A DNA stretch of 64,000 bases from Calditerrivibrio sp. Lineage in GTDB: Bacteria > Chrysiogenota > Deferribacteres > Deferribacterales > Calditerrivibrionaceae. Made by a program: the position numbers and the translations under genes. Positions 39,203 to 48,028 of this stretch are shown piece by piece. The notes under the pieces were generated by a model. The model had not been told where the DNA came from. It worked only from the letters and a program-made list of their open reading frames with translations, and ran no database searches. The stretch lies in assembly GCA_026415135.1 (NCBI GenBank), contig JAOAHS010000037.1, positions 82,260-146,259 on the forward strand, given 5' to 3'. How positions within the stretch are numbered: position 1 is the stretch's first letter; each line of letters starts with the position of its first letter.

Positions 39203-40339
39203 ATGACTCTGAACGATTACTTTTTTGATTTCTTTTTTCAGGATAATAGAGAATTTGTTACCATAGATTTTGGGCTGGATAGGATTTCTAAGGCGGTATC
39301 TGACATAGGTATCGATTTTAATACCCTTGGAAGAGTCATCCATGTAGCTGGTACTAATGGTAAGGGGAGTACATCCTATTTCATAGCCCAATTTTTGCAT
39401 AATCTGGGTTATAAAACTGCCCTTTTTACATCTCCCCATATCGAGGTTATCACCGAAAGATTTAAGCTTCAGCTAAAGGATATATCTGATGATTGTTTTA
39501 GGCAATACTTTGAAAGCCTGAAGGCTATTATTGTAGAGAACAAACTCACGTTTTTTGAAGCTTTGACACTTATTGCTTACAAAATGTTCAGTGATTTTAA
39601 GCCAGATGTTACTATATTAGAGACTGGAATGGGTGGAAGACTTGATGCTACAAATGTTGTAGATGAAAAGATCCCTGTTATCACTACTATATCTCAGGAT
39701 CATATAAATTTTCTGGGCAAAGACATTTACGGTATCGTTGACGAGAAGATTGCTATTGTAAAGGGTAATCCAGTATTTTTTGTGGGTAAAAATAAGCAGT
39801 TTATAATCGATTATATATTAAAGAAGATGTATGACAAAAAGATATATATTATTCAGGATAGACCAAAGGTGGATTTTTATGTAGACCCCTATTGTTATAA
39901 TTACAGTTTGGCTAAAAGTGTTGTTGAATATTTGTTGGGTGTTGAGATTGAAGATCAAAGACTTGCTCTTCCACCATGTAGGCTTGAAAGGGTAGGTAGG
40001 TTTATTCTTGATGGTTCCCACAATCCAAATGGTCTTTTATCAACTTTAAAAGTTTTGGATGTAGATACAGCTATCTTTTCTTGCACAAGGGATAGACCTG
40101 TTTATAAAATGATAGAGATCTTAAAAAAACGGGTAAAGCATATTATACTCACCGAGATTCCGGGTAATGATAGAAGTATTGATGTGGAAGGTATCAAGGG
40201 GGATAATTTGTTTAGAATAAAAGACCCTTTGGATGCTATTTATAAATCGATTTACATTTCTTCCAAATCTGATATACTCATCACAGGGTCTTTATATCTG
40301 TGTGGTTTTTTGAGAAAAATAGTGGCGGATGTTAGGTGA
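39203..40339 (+). CDS. folC: Folylpolyglutamate / dihydrofolate synthase FolC
   Basis: 378 residues, somewhat shorter than the usual 420-430. Mur-ligase family P-loop GTNGKGSTSYF, GMGGRLDATNVV, and the C-terminal domain entry DGSHNPNG are intact, so the core is present and the loss is in connecting regions. It ligates glutamate to folates, and in many bacteria also to dihydropteroate. Overlaps lptD by four bases. Confidence 0.92.
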   Translation: MTLNDYFFDFFFQDNREFVTIDFGLDRISKAVSDIGIDFNTLGRVIHVAGTNGKGSTSYFIAQFLHNLGYKTALFTSPHIEVITERFKLQLKDISDDCFRQYFESLKAIIVENKLTFFEALTLIAYKMFSDFKPDVTILETGMGGRLDATNVVDEKIPVITTISQDHINFLGKDIYGIVDEKIAIVKGNPVFFVGKNKQFIIDYILKKMYDKKIYIIQDRPKVDFYVDPYCYNYSLAKSVVEYLLGVEIEDQRLALPPCRLERVGRFILDGSHNPNGLLSTLKVLDVDTAIFSCTRDRPVYKMIEILKKRVKHIILTEIPGNDRSIDVEGIKGDNLFRIKDPLDAIYKSIYISSKSDILITGSLYLCGFLRKIVADVR

Positions 40340-42465
40340 TTAGAGTTTTTTATGTATTGTTGTTACTGTTATTGTTGTCTTTTGATGTTTTGGCCGAAAA
40401 GGTCACTATCGAGGCAGATAGCCTAAGTACAAAAGATAATTTGACTACTGCAACCGGTTCTGTATTGATTATATATAACGATATGGTTGTGTCCTCTGAT
40501 AAAGCTATGCTGGATAGAACAACAAACCTTGTAGAGCTCGAGGGCAATGTGGTTTTTAAGGACAAGGATAATATCATTAGAGCTGAATACGCTAAGATCT
40601 ACTTAGATAATAAAACAGGTTTTTTTAGGAAGGGGAAAGGGTTTTATGCCCCATGGAGCTATTTTGCTGCGGATAGATTGGAGAAACTGGAGGGTAATAG
40701 TTTTTTGTTGGATAATGCTTCTTTAACCACCTGTTCGGGTGATAACCCAGACTGGTCTTTTTCTGCCAACAATGCAAGAATAGATGTTGGTCAGTATTTC
40801 AAGGCAAAACATTCTTTCGCAAATATAAAGGATGTTCCTGTTTTGTATTTTCCATACTTTGTTTGGCCTATAAAGAAAGAGAGACAAAGTGGGTTTCTGG
40901 TTCCTCAGTTTGGATTTAGTAGTAGTAAGGGTTTTTTTATTACACCTAAATACTTTTGGGCTATAGATGTGGACAAAGATATGACCACTGGGTTAAACGT
41001 CTTTTCAAACAATGGTCTCATGGTTTTAAACGAATTTCGTTATGCTGTTAGTAAGAAGGAGAGGATACATATTATTGGTGAGTTTATTGATGATAAAGAC
41101 TCTGATGCTGACAAGGAATCCAGGTGGAGATTGTATGGAGTGGGTAACAAGTTTATTGCGGATAATTTAGAGTTCAGATTTAACGTGAACTATGCCTCAG
41201 ATTTTAGGTACAAAAGGGATTTTAAAGATTACAATATGGTGGATAAACTTCCGGGTATGGACCCCAACAAAAATGAATATATCGCAGAATTTAGGTTAAA
41301 TTATTACAATAAGTATGGTGATCTAACTATTCGTTATAAGGATAGTATGCAGTTTTATGACAATGTAAACAGTTATACTAAAGATAATCTCTATCAAAAG
41401 CCAAATATACAACTTGAAAAGCACTCCTTAGGGGCAAGTTATTTAAAGTTTGACTACCTTATAGACTATAATTTTGTGGAAAAGAGATCGCTTACCTACT
41501 ACAATGAAAATAATGAAGTGGTTTCGGTTTATAACTATGAAAGGCTCAATAGCAGGATTAAGCTTTATAAACCTTTTGATCTCAAGATTGCTACTTTCAC
41601 CCCTTTTTATACCCAGTACGCCACCTATTGGTATAATTTTAGTAAGGGATTATCACCCTTTGAAGAGAAAGAAAGTAGTTTTGCAAGCCTAAAAACTGAT
41701 GAAGACGCCGCAGCAAGGTATATCTATACATTGGGATATTCTATAAATTTAAATGAAATATATAAAAATTATGACAATTTTAGACATTCGTTTTACAACA
41801 CGCTGGAATATTTTCAAACACCAGAGATAAATCAAAGTGTATTACCCAACAGTATAGAATATGATAGAATCGAAAGACAAAACCTTTATAGATATACTAT
41901 GACCAATTATATTAAGAGTGTTAACTATATATTAAAATTAGAGTTTGTTCAAGGATATAATCAATCGTTGGTGGAGAATAAATGGACACCGCTACAGTCA
42001 AAGTTAAGCTTTAATTATCTAAAAACACTTTTCTTTGATTTTGAAAAAAGGTATAACTATTATACAGGTCAGATTGAATATTATAAAAACTCAATAACCT
42101 TATCCCACCTTAATTTATATCTTACCTACACCCAATCCTTTGATAAAAATATAGTAAATGGTGATAATGCAAATGCTGGCCTCAAAATAGGCGGGAGGTT
42201 TGATAAATTTGATTTGGAATTTTACAAAAAAGTTGGTAAAATCGATAATAGATTTAGGTTAAATCCAGCTACGCTTGATAACAGAGAGTTTTATAGTAAG
42301 CTGTTATACAAGTCTGAGTGCTGGAGTTTAGGTCTTTTATACAAAGAGGATTCATACATGGATCTAACAAAAACCGGTTCTGATAAAAAAAGAGAGCGTG
42401 TAGTTTTTGTTCTAATAGAGTTAAAAGGTATTGGAGCCACCCAACGGGAGATATACAGAAATTAA
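40336..42465 (+). CDS. lptD: LPS-assembly protein LptD
   Basis: 709 residues from a GTG overlapping the folC stop. Signal peptide (about 1-20), N-terminal OstA beta-jellyroll (about 22-130), then a large beta barrel. The transition region DVPVLYFPYFVWPIKKERQSGF and following FLVPQFGFSSSKG is the LptD signature. It inserts LPS into the outer leaflet, and fits the lipid A genes at 1087-5108. LptE is not visible. Confidence 0.93.
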   Translation: MIRVFYVLLLLLLLSFDVLAEKVTIEADSLSTKDNLTTATGSVLIIYNDMVVSSDKAMLDRTTNLVELEGNVVFKDKDNIIRAEYAKIYLDNKTGFFRKGKGFYAPWSYFAADRLEKLEGNSFLLDNASLTTCSGDNPDWSFSANNARIDVGQYFKAKHSFANIKDVPVLYFPYFVWPIKKERQSGFLVPQFGFSSSKGFFITPKYFWAIDVDKDMTTGLNVFSNNGLMVLNEFRYAVSKKERIHIIGEFIDDKDSDADKESRWRLYGVGNKFIADNLEFRFNVNYASDFRYKRDFKDYNMVDKLPGMDPNKNEYIAEFRLNYYNKYGDLTIRYKDSMQFYDNVNSYTKDNLYQKPNIQLEKHSLGASYLKFDYLIDYNFVEKRSLTYYNENNEVVSVYNYERLNSRIKLYKPFDLKIATFTPFYTQYATYWYNFSKGLSPFEEKESSFASLKTDEDAAARYIYTLGYSINLNEIYKNYDNFRHSFYNTLEYFQTPEINQSVLPNSIEYDRIERQNLYRYTMTNYIKSVNYILKLEFVQGYNQSLVENKWTPLQSKLSFNYLKTLFFDFEKRYNYYTGQIEYYKNSITLSHLNLYLTYTQSFDKNIVNGDNANAGLKIGGRFDKFDLEFYKKVGKIDNRFRLNPATLDNREFYSKLLYKSECWSLGLLYKEDSYMDLTKTGSDKKRERVVFVLIELKGIGATQREIYRN

Positions 42466-43472
42466 TGGGAAGAAATATTTTGATCACAGGTACTCTTGGT
42501 TTTTTGGGATTCAATTTGGCAAGATTACTTGCCGAAAACTTCCCCATGTATAATGTTGTAGGTATTGATAACGAAAAAGACCAAAAATATATTAATCATA
42601 AGGAGATTTTAGAGAATTTGCCAAATTTTTGGTATATTAAAGGGGATGTCTTAAACAAAAAGTTGATTAGAGAGATCTTTTTGTTAAATCATACTGCCTT
42701 GAGTAATTTGTCAGAAATACATGGGATTGATATAGTCTATACAACTGCCTTTGAATCTTTGCTCCATGATATCTCTACAGATGGTCTTGAGTATTACCAA
42801 AACAATCTTTTAGGACCTTTGAATATAGCTATTGAATACATATTAGCTAAAAATGAACATAAGCGGTTTGTCTATACCAGTTCCTGTTATGTGTACGGTT
42901 TTTCTGATGATGATAAACCTTTTGATGAGTCTTATCCCACAAAACCATTAAGTAAAAATGCTTCCATAAAACTATCTGTAGAGCAGCTTTTAAGATCTAT
43001 ACATATGAACTTTGGACTACCTATAACCATTTTGAGGATACCATCTCTCTATGGTTATGGACTAAAAGGGGATCATCTCCTTATGAATATCATAAATGCA
43101 GTCTTAAATGATGAGCAGATAAGTGTAGATTTTTCAGACAAGACTTGTGTGAATGCTATTCTTTTTGAAGATCTGTTAGTGGGATATGAGAGGTTGATCA
43201 GTTTTAATTCAAAAGGGTACGATATCTTCAATATGGGTGGGGTAAATATTATGTTGAGGGATTTTTACATGCAGGTAAAAGAAGTTTTCTATAAACTTAC
43301 AGGTGAAAGGCGAAGAGATGATTTGGTTATATTTAAAAATAAGATAGATAAAAACTGTTGTATTTCATCAGATTATGCATATAAAGTATTGGGGTGGAAG
43401 AATTGGACAGAAGTATACTGGGGTTTGGAAAAAACGTTAAAGGCAATGTTAGATGATAAGAAGACTTCTTAG
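42465..43472 (+). CDS. NAD-dependent epimerase/dehydratase-like protein, catalytic Tyr replaced
   Basis: 335 residues of the extended SDR family. Rossmann motif GTLGFLGFNLA at residues 9-19; TSSCYVYG (138-145) matches the usual active-site serine strand. The YxxxK motif is altered: the lysine is kept (K169) but the tyrosine position holds Asn (N165, NASIK). The rest of the fold (PSLYGYGLKGDHLL) is conserved. It may be a nucleotide-sugar enzyme with a changed mechanism or a binding protein. It starts at the last base of lptD and overlaps the next gene by 20 bases, so a cell-surface role is likely. Confidence 0.75.
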   Translation: MGRNILITGTLGFLGFNLARLLAENFPMYNVVGIDNEKDQKYINHKEILENLPNFWYIKGDVLNKKLIREIFLLNHTALSNLSEIHGIDIVYTTAFESLLHDISTDGLEYYQNNLLGPLNIAIEYILAKNEHKRFVYTSSCYVYGFSDDDKPFDESYPTKPLSKNASIKLSVEQLLRSIHMNFGLPITILRIPSLYGYGLKGDHLLMNIINAVLNDEQISVDFSDKTCVNAILFEDLLVGYERLISFNSKGYDIFNMGGVNIMLRDFYMQVKEVFYKLTGERRRDDLVIFKNKIDKNCCISSDYAYKVLGWKNWTEVYWGLEKTLKAMLDDKKTS

Positions 43473-44466
43473 TGTTCTAATTATTTTTTTATTATATACG
43501 ATCTCTTATGCTGCTGTGTCCACAGGTACCGGCACATCTTCGATGGATGGTGGCATAAAAGCTGCAGATAAGCGTGCTCTTAACAATGCCCTTATAAATG
43601 CCATTGCAAATTATTATTCAGAGAAAAATCCTGATCTTGCCGAAAGTATAACTGCCGAACATATCAAGCTTATTAAAAACTATCGCATTATAGAGCGAGG
43701 AGTAAAACAATATACCGTTTATTATACTGTGGAAGCTGAATTCGATGAGATAGGATCGGTGAGTATTTCCACAAAGAGTAACCCAAATACCCTTGTTTAT
43801 TTTATAAAGCTGGAAAACAATCTTATGGAGTATAAAGATATCTTTTATGATAGTGCAAGGTTTATCATTGAAGAGCATGGTTTTTCATTAAAGTTTCAGG
43901 AGGATTTTTTATTAAATCTGGATAAAATAGGGGATCATGAAAAAGCTTATAGCGTTTTTAGTAAAAACAGATCCAGATATATGATCTTTACCACCTTGAA
44001 GATCGAAAAATTGAAAAACAACACTAAGTTGGTATCCGAATCCTACTTTTACACAAAAAAAGATACTTATCCAATCATAAGGGCTGAAGCTACTATCGGC
44101 AAGATGAACAATGATGGGTTAAAAGAGTCTTTTGTAAAGGTATTTTTGACAACCATCACCTATGTTAACACTAATTTCCTGCCGATGTCTAAGATGACAC
44201 AGAATGAGACAAAAGATCAAAAAATCGATCTCGTGTTTATTAATTTTAGCTCTTTCAATCAGGTGATAAATATCATGGACTATTTGAAGGCTAAGGGATT
44301 TTTTACTACCGTTAAGGTGAAGTCCTTTATCACGGGTAAAGCAGAGTTTGAAATAAATACCAGAACAGATGTTGGAGCCATTACAAAGGTTGTTAAAGAG
44401 CTTTTAAACAATACAAACGTGGAGATAGTTAGCCATGAAAATGCTGTGATAATGGAGTTTAGATAA
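43453..44466 (+). CDS. Secreted protein of unknown function
   Basis: 337 residues, no family recognised with confidence. Clear signal peptide (MIRRLLSVLIIFLLYTISYA), no lipobox cysteine. Residues about 35-105 (GIKAADKRALNNALINAIANYYSEK followed by a hydrophilic beta-rich part, YTVYYTVEAEF) recall the N-terminal domain of FlgT and LPP20-like proteins. The C-terminal 80 residues look like a second small alpha/beta domain (IDLVFINFSSFNQVINIMDYL). It sits between the epimerase-like gene and a DHH phosphoesterase with overlaps of 20 and a gap of two bases. Confidence 0.7.
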   Translation: MIRRLLSVLIIFLLYTISYAAVSTGTGTSSMDGGIKAADKRALNNALINAIANYYSEKNPDLAESITAEHIKLIKNYRIIERGVKQYTVYYTVEAEFDEIGSVSISTKSNPNTLVYFIKLENNLMEYKDIFYDSARFIIEEHGFSLKFQEDFLLNLDKIGDHEKAYSVFSKNRSRYMIFTTLKIEKLKNNTKLVSESYFYTKKDTYPIIRAEATIGKMNNDGLKESFVKVFLTTITYVNTNFLPMSKMTQNETKDQKIDLVFINFSSFNQVINIMDYLKAKGFFTTVKVKSFITGKAEFEINTRTDVGAITKVVKELLNNTNVEIVSHENAVIMEFR

Positions 44467-44468
44467 CA

Positions 44469-45461
44469 ATGATCAAACAGATCTTAGAAGTCTTAAAACC
44501 CAGACGAAAAATATTGATCCTCACCCATAACAACCCGGATCCAGATACACTTGCAGCAGCTTTTGGTCTAAAGTACATTTTACAAAAAGTCTTACAAAAA
44601 AGATGCACGATAGCTTATCATGGTATAGTGGGTAGAGCTGAAAATCGGGAGCTTGTAAGACAATGTGGAATTGATATTTACCCCTCTACTATGCTTGACT
44701 TTTCCAGATATGATGGGTTAGTGGTTGTGGATACACAGCCCACCGCAGGAAACGTTTATATTCCTAAGGGTTATTTCCCTGATGTGATCATTGATCATCA
44801 TAATTTCAGAGATCCTACGAAAAAAGCGAAGGTGTACGATATAAGAAACGACTATGGTAGTACAAGTTCTATAATAACAGAGTATTGTAAAGAGCTTGGG
44901 ATTATATGTGATCAAAATATTGCAACGGCTCTTTTCTATGGGATCAGAACTGATACTGTAGGAGCAGGTAGGCAAAATAACAGAATCGACCTTGCTATGA
45001 TGAGCTATGTACTGCCCCATATCTCTTTAAAAAAGCTATCAAAGATAGAAACACCAGAAATTCCAAAATACTATTACAAAAATATAAAAATTGCCCTTGA
45101 AAATGCACAGATTTATGGTGATCTTATATTTTGTGATCTAAAAGATGTTCGAAATGCTGATCTTATTGCAGAGACCTCTGACTTTTTTCTTAGGATGCGT
45201 GATATAAAATGGTCATTTGTTATTGGGAGAGTAGATAATATGGCTTTTTTCTCTCTAAGATGCAAACAGTCTAAGAGAAAAGTAGGGATGATAGCATTAG
45301 GTATAGTAAAGGGTATAGGAACAGGTGGGGGGCATATGAAGTCTGCTGGTGGCCAGATCCCTTTAGCAAAAGCTTCAGAATATGAGAATTATGTTATTGA
45401 AATAAAGAGAAGGTTGATTAAAAAGATCAACCTAAAAGTGAATGAACCAAAAACTATTTGA
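44469..45461 (+). CDS. DHH-family phosphoesterase (NrnA-like)
   Basis: 330 residues. N-terminal DHH domain with THNNPDPDTLAAAFGL, VVVDTQ and DHHN motifs, which bind two Mn2+ ions; C-terminal DHHA1 domain ending GTGGGHMKSAGGQIPL. Relatives are oligoribonuclease / pAp phosphatase (NrnA) or related c-di-AMP hydrolases. It contains a KKAKVYDIRNDYGSTSSIITEY segment, usual for the family. Exact substrate uncertain. Confidence 0.85.
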   Translation: MIKQILEVLKPRRKILILTHNNPDPDTLAAAFGLKYILQKVLQKRCTIAYHGIVGRAENRELVRQCGIDIYPSTMLDFSRYDGLVVVDTQPTAGNVYIPKGYFPDVIIDHHNFRDPTKKAKVYDIRNDYGSTSSIITEYCKELGIICDQNIATALFYGIRTDTVGAGRQNNRIDLAMMSYVLPHISLKKLSKIETPEIPKYYYKNIKIALENAQIYGDLIFCDLKDVRNADLIAETSDFFLRMRDIKWSFVIGRVDNMAFFSLRCKQSKRKVGMIALGIVKGIGTGGGHMKSAGGQIPLAKASEYENYVIEIKRRLIKKINLKVNEPKTI

Positions 45462-45485
45462 CAAAATTTAAATTAAATATATTTT
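45458..45485 (+). promoter_or_regulatory. Promoter of the rubredoxin gene
   Basis: TTGACA (45458-45463), 16-base spacer, TATTTT (45480-45485), 23 bases before the rubredoxin ATG. The -35 box overlaps the end of the DHH gene. The gap is extremely A/T-rich. Confidence 0.5.
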
Positions 45486-45508
45486 AACTCTAAAAAAGGA
45501 GGAAGAAG

Positions 45509-45670
45509 ATGCAAAAGTACATATGCACGATCTGTGGTTATATTTATGATCCAGTAATTGGAGATCCAGAAAACGATGTGGCACCTGGAACAAAATGGGA
45601 AGATGTGCCAGATGGTTGGGTATGTCCCGAGTGTGGTGCCCCTAAGGACAGCTTTGAACCAACAAATTAA
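45509..45670 (+). CDS. rub: Rubredoxin
   Basis: 53 residues with strong AAAGGAGG upstream. Iron ligands C6, C9, C39 and C42 in CTICG and CPECGAPK. Small one-iron electron carrier. It lies 63 bases before the flavodiiron gene, its likely electron acceptor, with a terminator between them that may limit rather than block read-through. Confidence 0.97.
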   Translation: MQKYICTICGYIYDPVIGDPENDVAPGTKWEDVPDGWVCPECGAPKDSFEPTN

Positions 45671-45674
45671 TTTC

Positions 45675-45699
45675 AAAAGCAGGGTTATCCCTGCTTTTT
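45675..45699 (+). terminator. Rho-independent terminator after rubredoxin
   Basis: Perfect 10-bp stem (45675-45684 and 45689-45698, loop TTAT) whose 3' arm ends in a run of T. It lies five bases past the rubredoxin stop. Confidence 0.85.
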
Positions 45700-45733
45700 A
45701 TGTATCTAAAATAGCTATCAGGAGGTTAGGATA

Positions 45734-46945
45734 ATGAATGGTATTAAGATAAAAGATAACATATATTGGGTTGGTGTATATGATCCTAATTTGGAGATAT
45801 TTGATATTGTTATTCCTACAGAGCATGGCACTACCTATAATAGTTATCTTGTTATTGGTAATCAAAAATCAGCTCTTATAGAAGCAAATAAAGGCATATG
45901 GACTGAAGAATATATCAAAACAGTGGAATCGATAAAGCCTATAAAGGAGATTGACTATATTGTGCTTAATCATAACGAGCCAGATCACTCAGGCTCTTTG
46001 CCAGAGATATTAAATCTAAATCCAGATATTGAGGTGGTGTATTCAAAGACTGCCAAAGTTTTTGTAGAGAATATCGTTAATAAAAATTTTAAAGGTAGAT
46101 CTGTTGGAGATGGTGATTATATAGATCTTGGTGGGAAAACCCTGAAGTTTTTTCATACACCATTTTTACATTGGCCGGATACCATGTTCACCTATCTCGT
46201 AGAGGATAAGATACTATTTCCATGTGATTTTTTGGGGGCTCACTATTGCCCCACTGAAATAGGAAAAATATTCAATGATGAGATGTGTGATAAAGAAGAG
46301 GCCAAAGATGCCTTTGTATTTTACTATAAATGTATCATGCGTCCATATAAGGAGCATATAATCAATGCTTTAAAAAAGATAGAGAATCTATCCATTGAGA
46401 TGGTATGCCCATCCCATGGACCCGTTTTAAGGGGAGAACTCGACTTTTACTTAAACTTTTATAAAAACCAAGCTGCACGATACTATCTCAACAACCCTGT
46501 AAGGAAAGTGACACTGATCTATGCCTCTGCATATGGTAACACTAAGATGCTTGCGGAGAAGATAAAAGATGGTGTGGAAGATACAGGTGTGCCTGTCATG
46601 ATGTTTGATGCGGCTGAAGCTGAGCTTGATGAGATAATAGATGCTATAGAAATATCCTACGGGTTGCTAATGGGTACAGCCACTATAAATGCTAAGGCTC
46701 CAAAGCCTATATTCAATATTTTTTCAGAACTTGTTGTTTTAAATGTTTCAAACCGTAAAGCTGGGGTATTTGGTTCTTATGGGTGGAGTGGAGAAGGGAT
46801 TAAGATGTGTGAGGATATTTTAAAAACGATGAGGATGAAACTACCTCTTGAACCTTTTAAGGTGCAGATGACCCCCTCAAAGGATGAATTAAAGAGTGCT
46901 TTCGAATGGGGCAGAGAGTTTGGAATGAAGGTGTTAGAAGGGTAA
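45734..46945 (+). CDS. fprA: Flavodiiron protein (FprA / rubredoxin:oxygen oxidoreductase type)
   Basis: 403 residues. An N-terminal metallo-beta-lactamase domain keeps the full set of diiron ligands: H80, E82, D84 and H85 (HNEPDH), H146, D165 and H228. The C-terminal flavodoxin domain (about 255-400) has the FMN loop YASAYGNTKML. No rubredoxin or flavin reductase domain is fused, so it is a class A enzyme. It reduces O2 or NO with electrons from rubredoxin and protects anaerobes. Strong AGGAGG site upstream. Confidence 0.95.
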   Translation: MNGIKIKDNIYWVGVYDPNLEIFDIVIPTEHGTTYNSYLVIGNQKSALIEANKGIWTEEYIKTVESIKPIKEIDYIVLNHNEPDHSGSLPEILNLNPDIEVVYSKTAKVFVENIVNKNFKGRSVGDGDYIDLGGKTLKFFHTPFLHWPDTMFTYLVEDKILFPCDFLGAHYCPTEIGKIFNDEMCDKEEAKDAFVFYYKCIMRPYKEHIINALKKIENLSIEMVCPSHGPVLRGELDFYLNFYKNQAARYYLNNPVRKVTLIYASAYGNTKMLAEKIKDGVEDTGVPVMMFDAAEAELDEIIDAIEISYGLLMGTATINAKAPKPIFNIFSELVVLNVSNRKAGVFGSYGWSGEGIKMCEDILKTMRMKLPLEPFKVQMTPSKDELKSAFEWGREFGMKVLEG

Positions 46946-46962
46946 TGGGAGATTACATGGCT

Positions 46963-46988
46963 AAAAAAGAGGGTTTCCCCTCTTTTCT
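46963..46988. terminator. Bidirectional terminator between fprA and mscS
   Basis: 9-bp stem (46965-46973 and 46978-46986, loop of four) with A run on one side and T run on the other, so it can act on both strands. It lies in the 42-base gap between two convergent genes. Confidence 0.8.
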
Positions 46989-48019
46989 TAGTCATTTCTA
47001 AGATGTACAACTCTTTGTGGGAATGGTATCTCAATATTTTCTTCACGAAATCTCTTTAAAATAGCTTTCCTCATTTCACTTTGTATTAAGAATTGTTGTT
47101 TAAATTCCTCGGCATAGCATATCAAAGTAAACTCTAAGGAACTATCCATAAAACCAGGATTCAATCTTACAACGGGCTCTGGGTCTGCAGCTAAACCGTC
47201 TATCTTTCCTATCAAACTTTTAGCCGCTTCTAAAATTATTTTTTCCACTTTGTCTATATCTGAACTATAGCTAACTCCAACTTTTATCGGTATAGCTAAT
47301 TTTTTATCTTGAAGGTCGTAATTGGTTACGATACTTTGGACAAGTTTTTCGTTTGGTATGATTATATAGTTATTCTGAATTGTTTTAATGCGCGTTGTTC
47401 TCCAGGTGATATCCTCTACAAAACCTTCCATACCGTTGTCCATTCGGATATAATCACCTACTTTGATCGCTTTTTCTACAAGTATATGGATACCAGAAAA
47501 AAGATTGGCAAGGGTATCCTTCAAGGCAAGTGCTACGGCAAGACCTCCTACGCCTAAAGCGGTTATCAGTGGTGTGATAGATATCCCTAAATGGTTTAGA
47601 ATCAAAAGTGCACCGATTATGTAGATTGTTGATTTAATTATGGCTTGGAAAAGACCTGTTGTGGGTATTGGAACAGATGACTCTTTTAGATATTGGTTAA
47701 ACACCCTACCGGTAAGGTTTGCTACTGCAATTGTTATCGATAAGATTATGATAAGGTATATTATTTTGCTTATAGTCTGGGAGTATTTATCGGGTAATTT
47801 AGAAAAAGCTATCGAAATATTTATAGATATTGCAAATATCCATAATAATGATGGCTTCATTAGGGAAGAAAGGACTATATCATCAAGTTCTGTTTTTGTT
47901 TTTGATGTTAGTTTTTTAAATAACGATATGAGAGTCTTTCTTATGAAAAAAAGTACTATCAATGAAATTAAAAAAGTTAAAATCGGTATTAGGAGATTTT
48001 TCAGAGTATCCATGTTCAT
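46988..48019 (-). CDS. mscS: MscS-family mechanosensitive ion channel
   Basis: 343 residues. Several N-terminal membrane helices; the pore helix region with ALGVGGLAVALALKDTLANLF (split here around residue 165) is the MscS hallmark, followed by the beta domain (VGDYIRMDNGMEGFVEDITWRTT) and a C-terminal alpha/beta domain. It releases solutes on osmotic downshift. The start has AGGTG four bases upstream. Confidence 0.92.
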   Translation of the reverse strand: MNMDTLKNLLIPILTFLISLIVLFFIRKTLISLFKKLTSKTKTELDDIVLSSLMKPSLLWIFAISINISIAFSKLPDKYSQTISKIIYLIIILSITIAVANLTGRVFNQYLKESSVPIPTTGLFQAIIKSTIYIIGALLILNHLGISITPLITALGVGGLAVALALKDTLANLFSGIHILVEKAIKVGDYIRMDNGMEGFVEDITWRTTRIKTIQNNYIIIPNEKLVQSIVTNYDLQDKKLAIPIKVGVSYSSDIDKVEKIILEAAKSLIGKIDGLAADPEPVVRLNPGFMDSSLEFTLICYAEEFKQQFLIQSEMRKAILKRFREENIEIPFPQRVVHLRND

Positions 48020-48028
48020 ATTACACCT

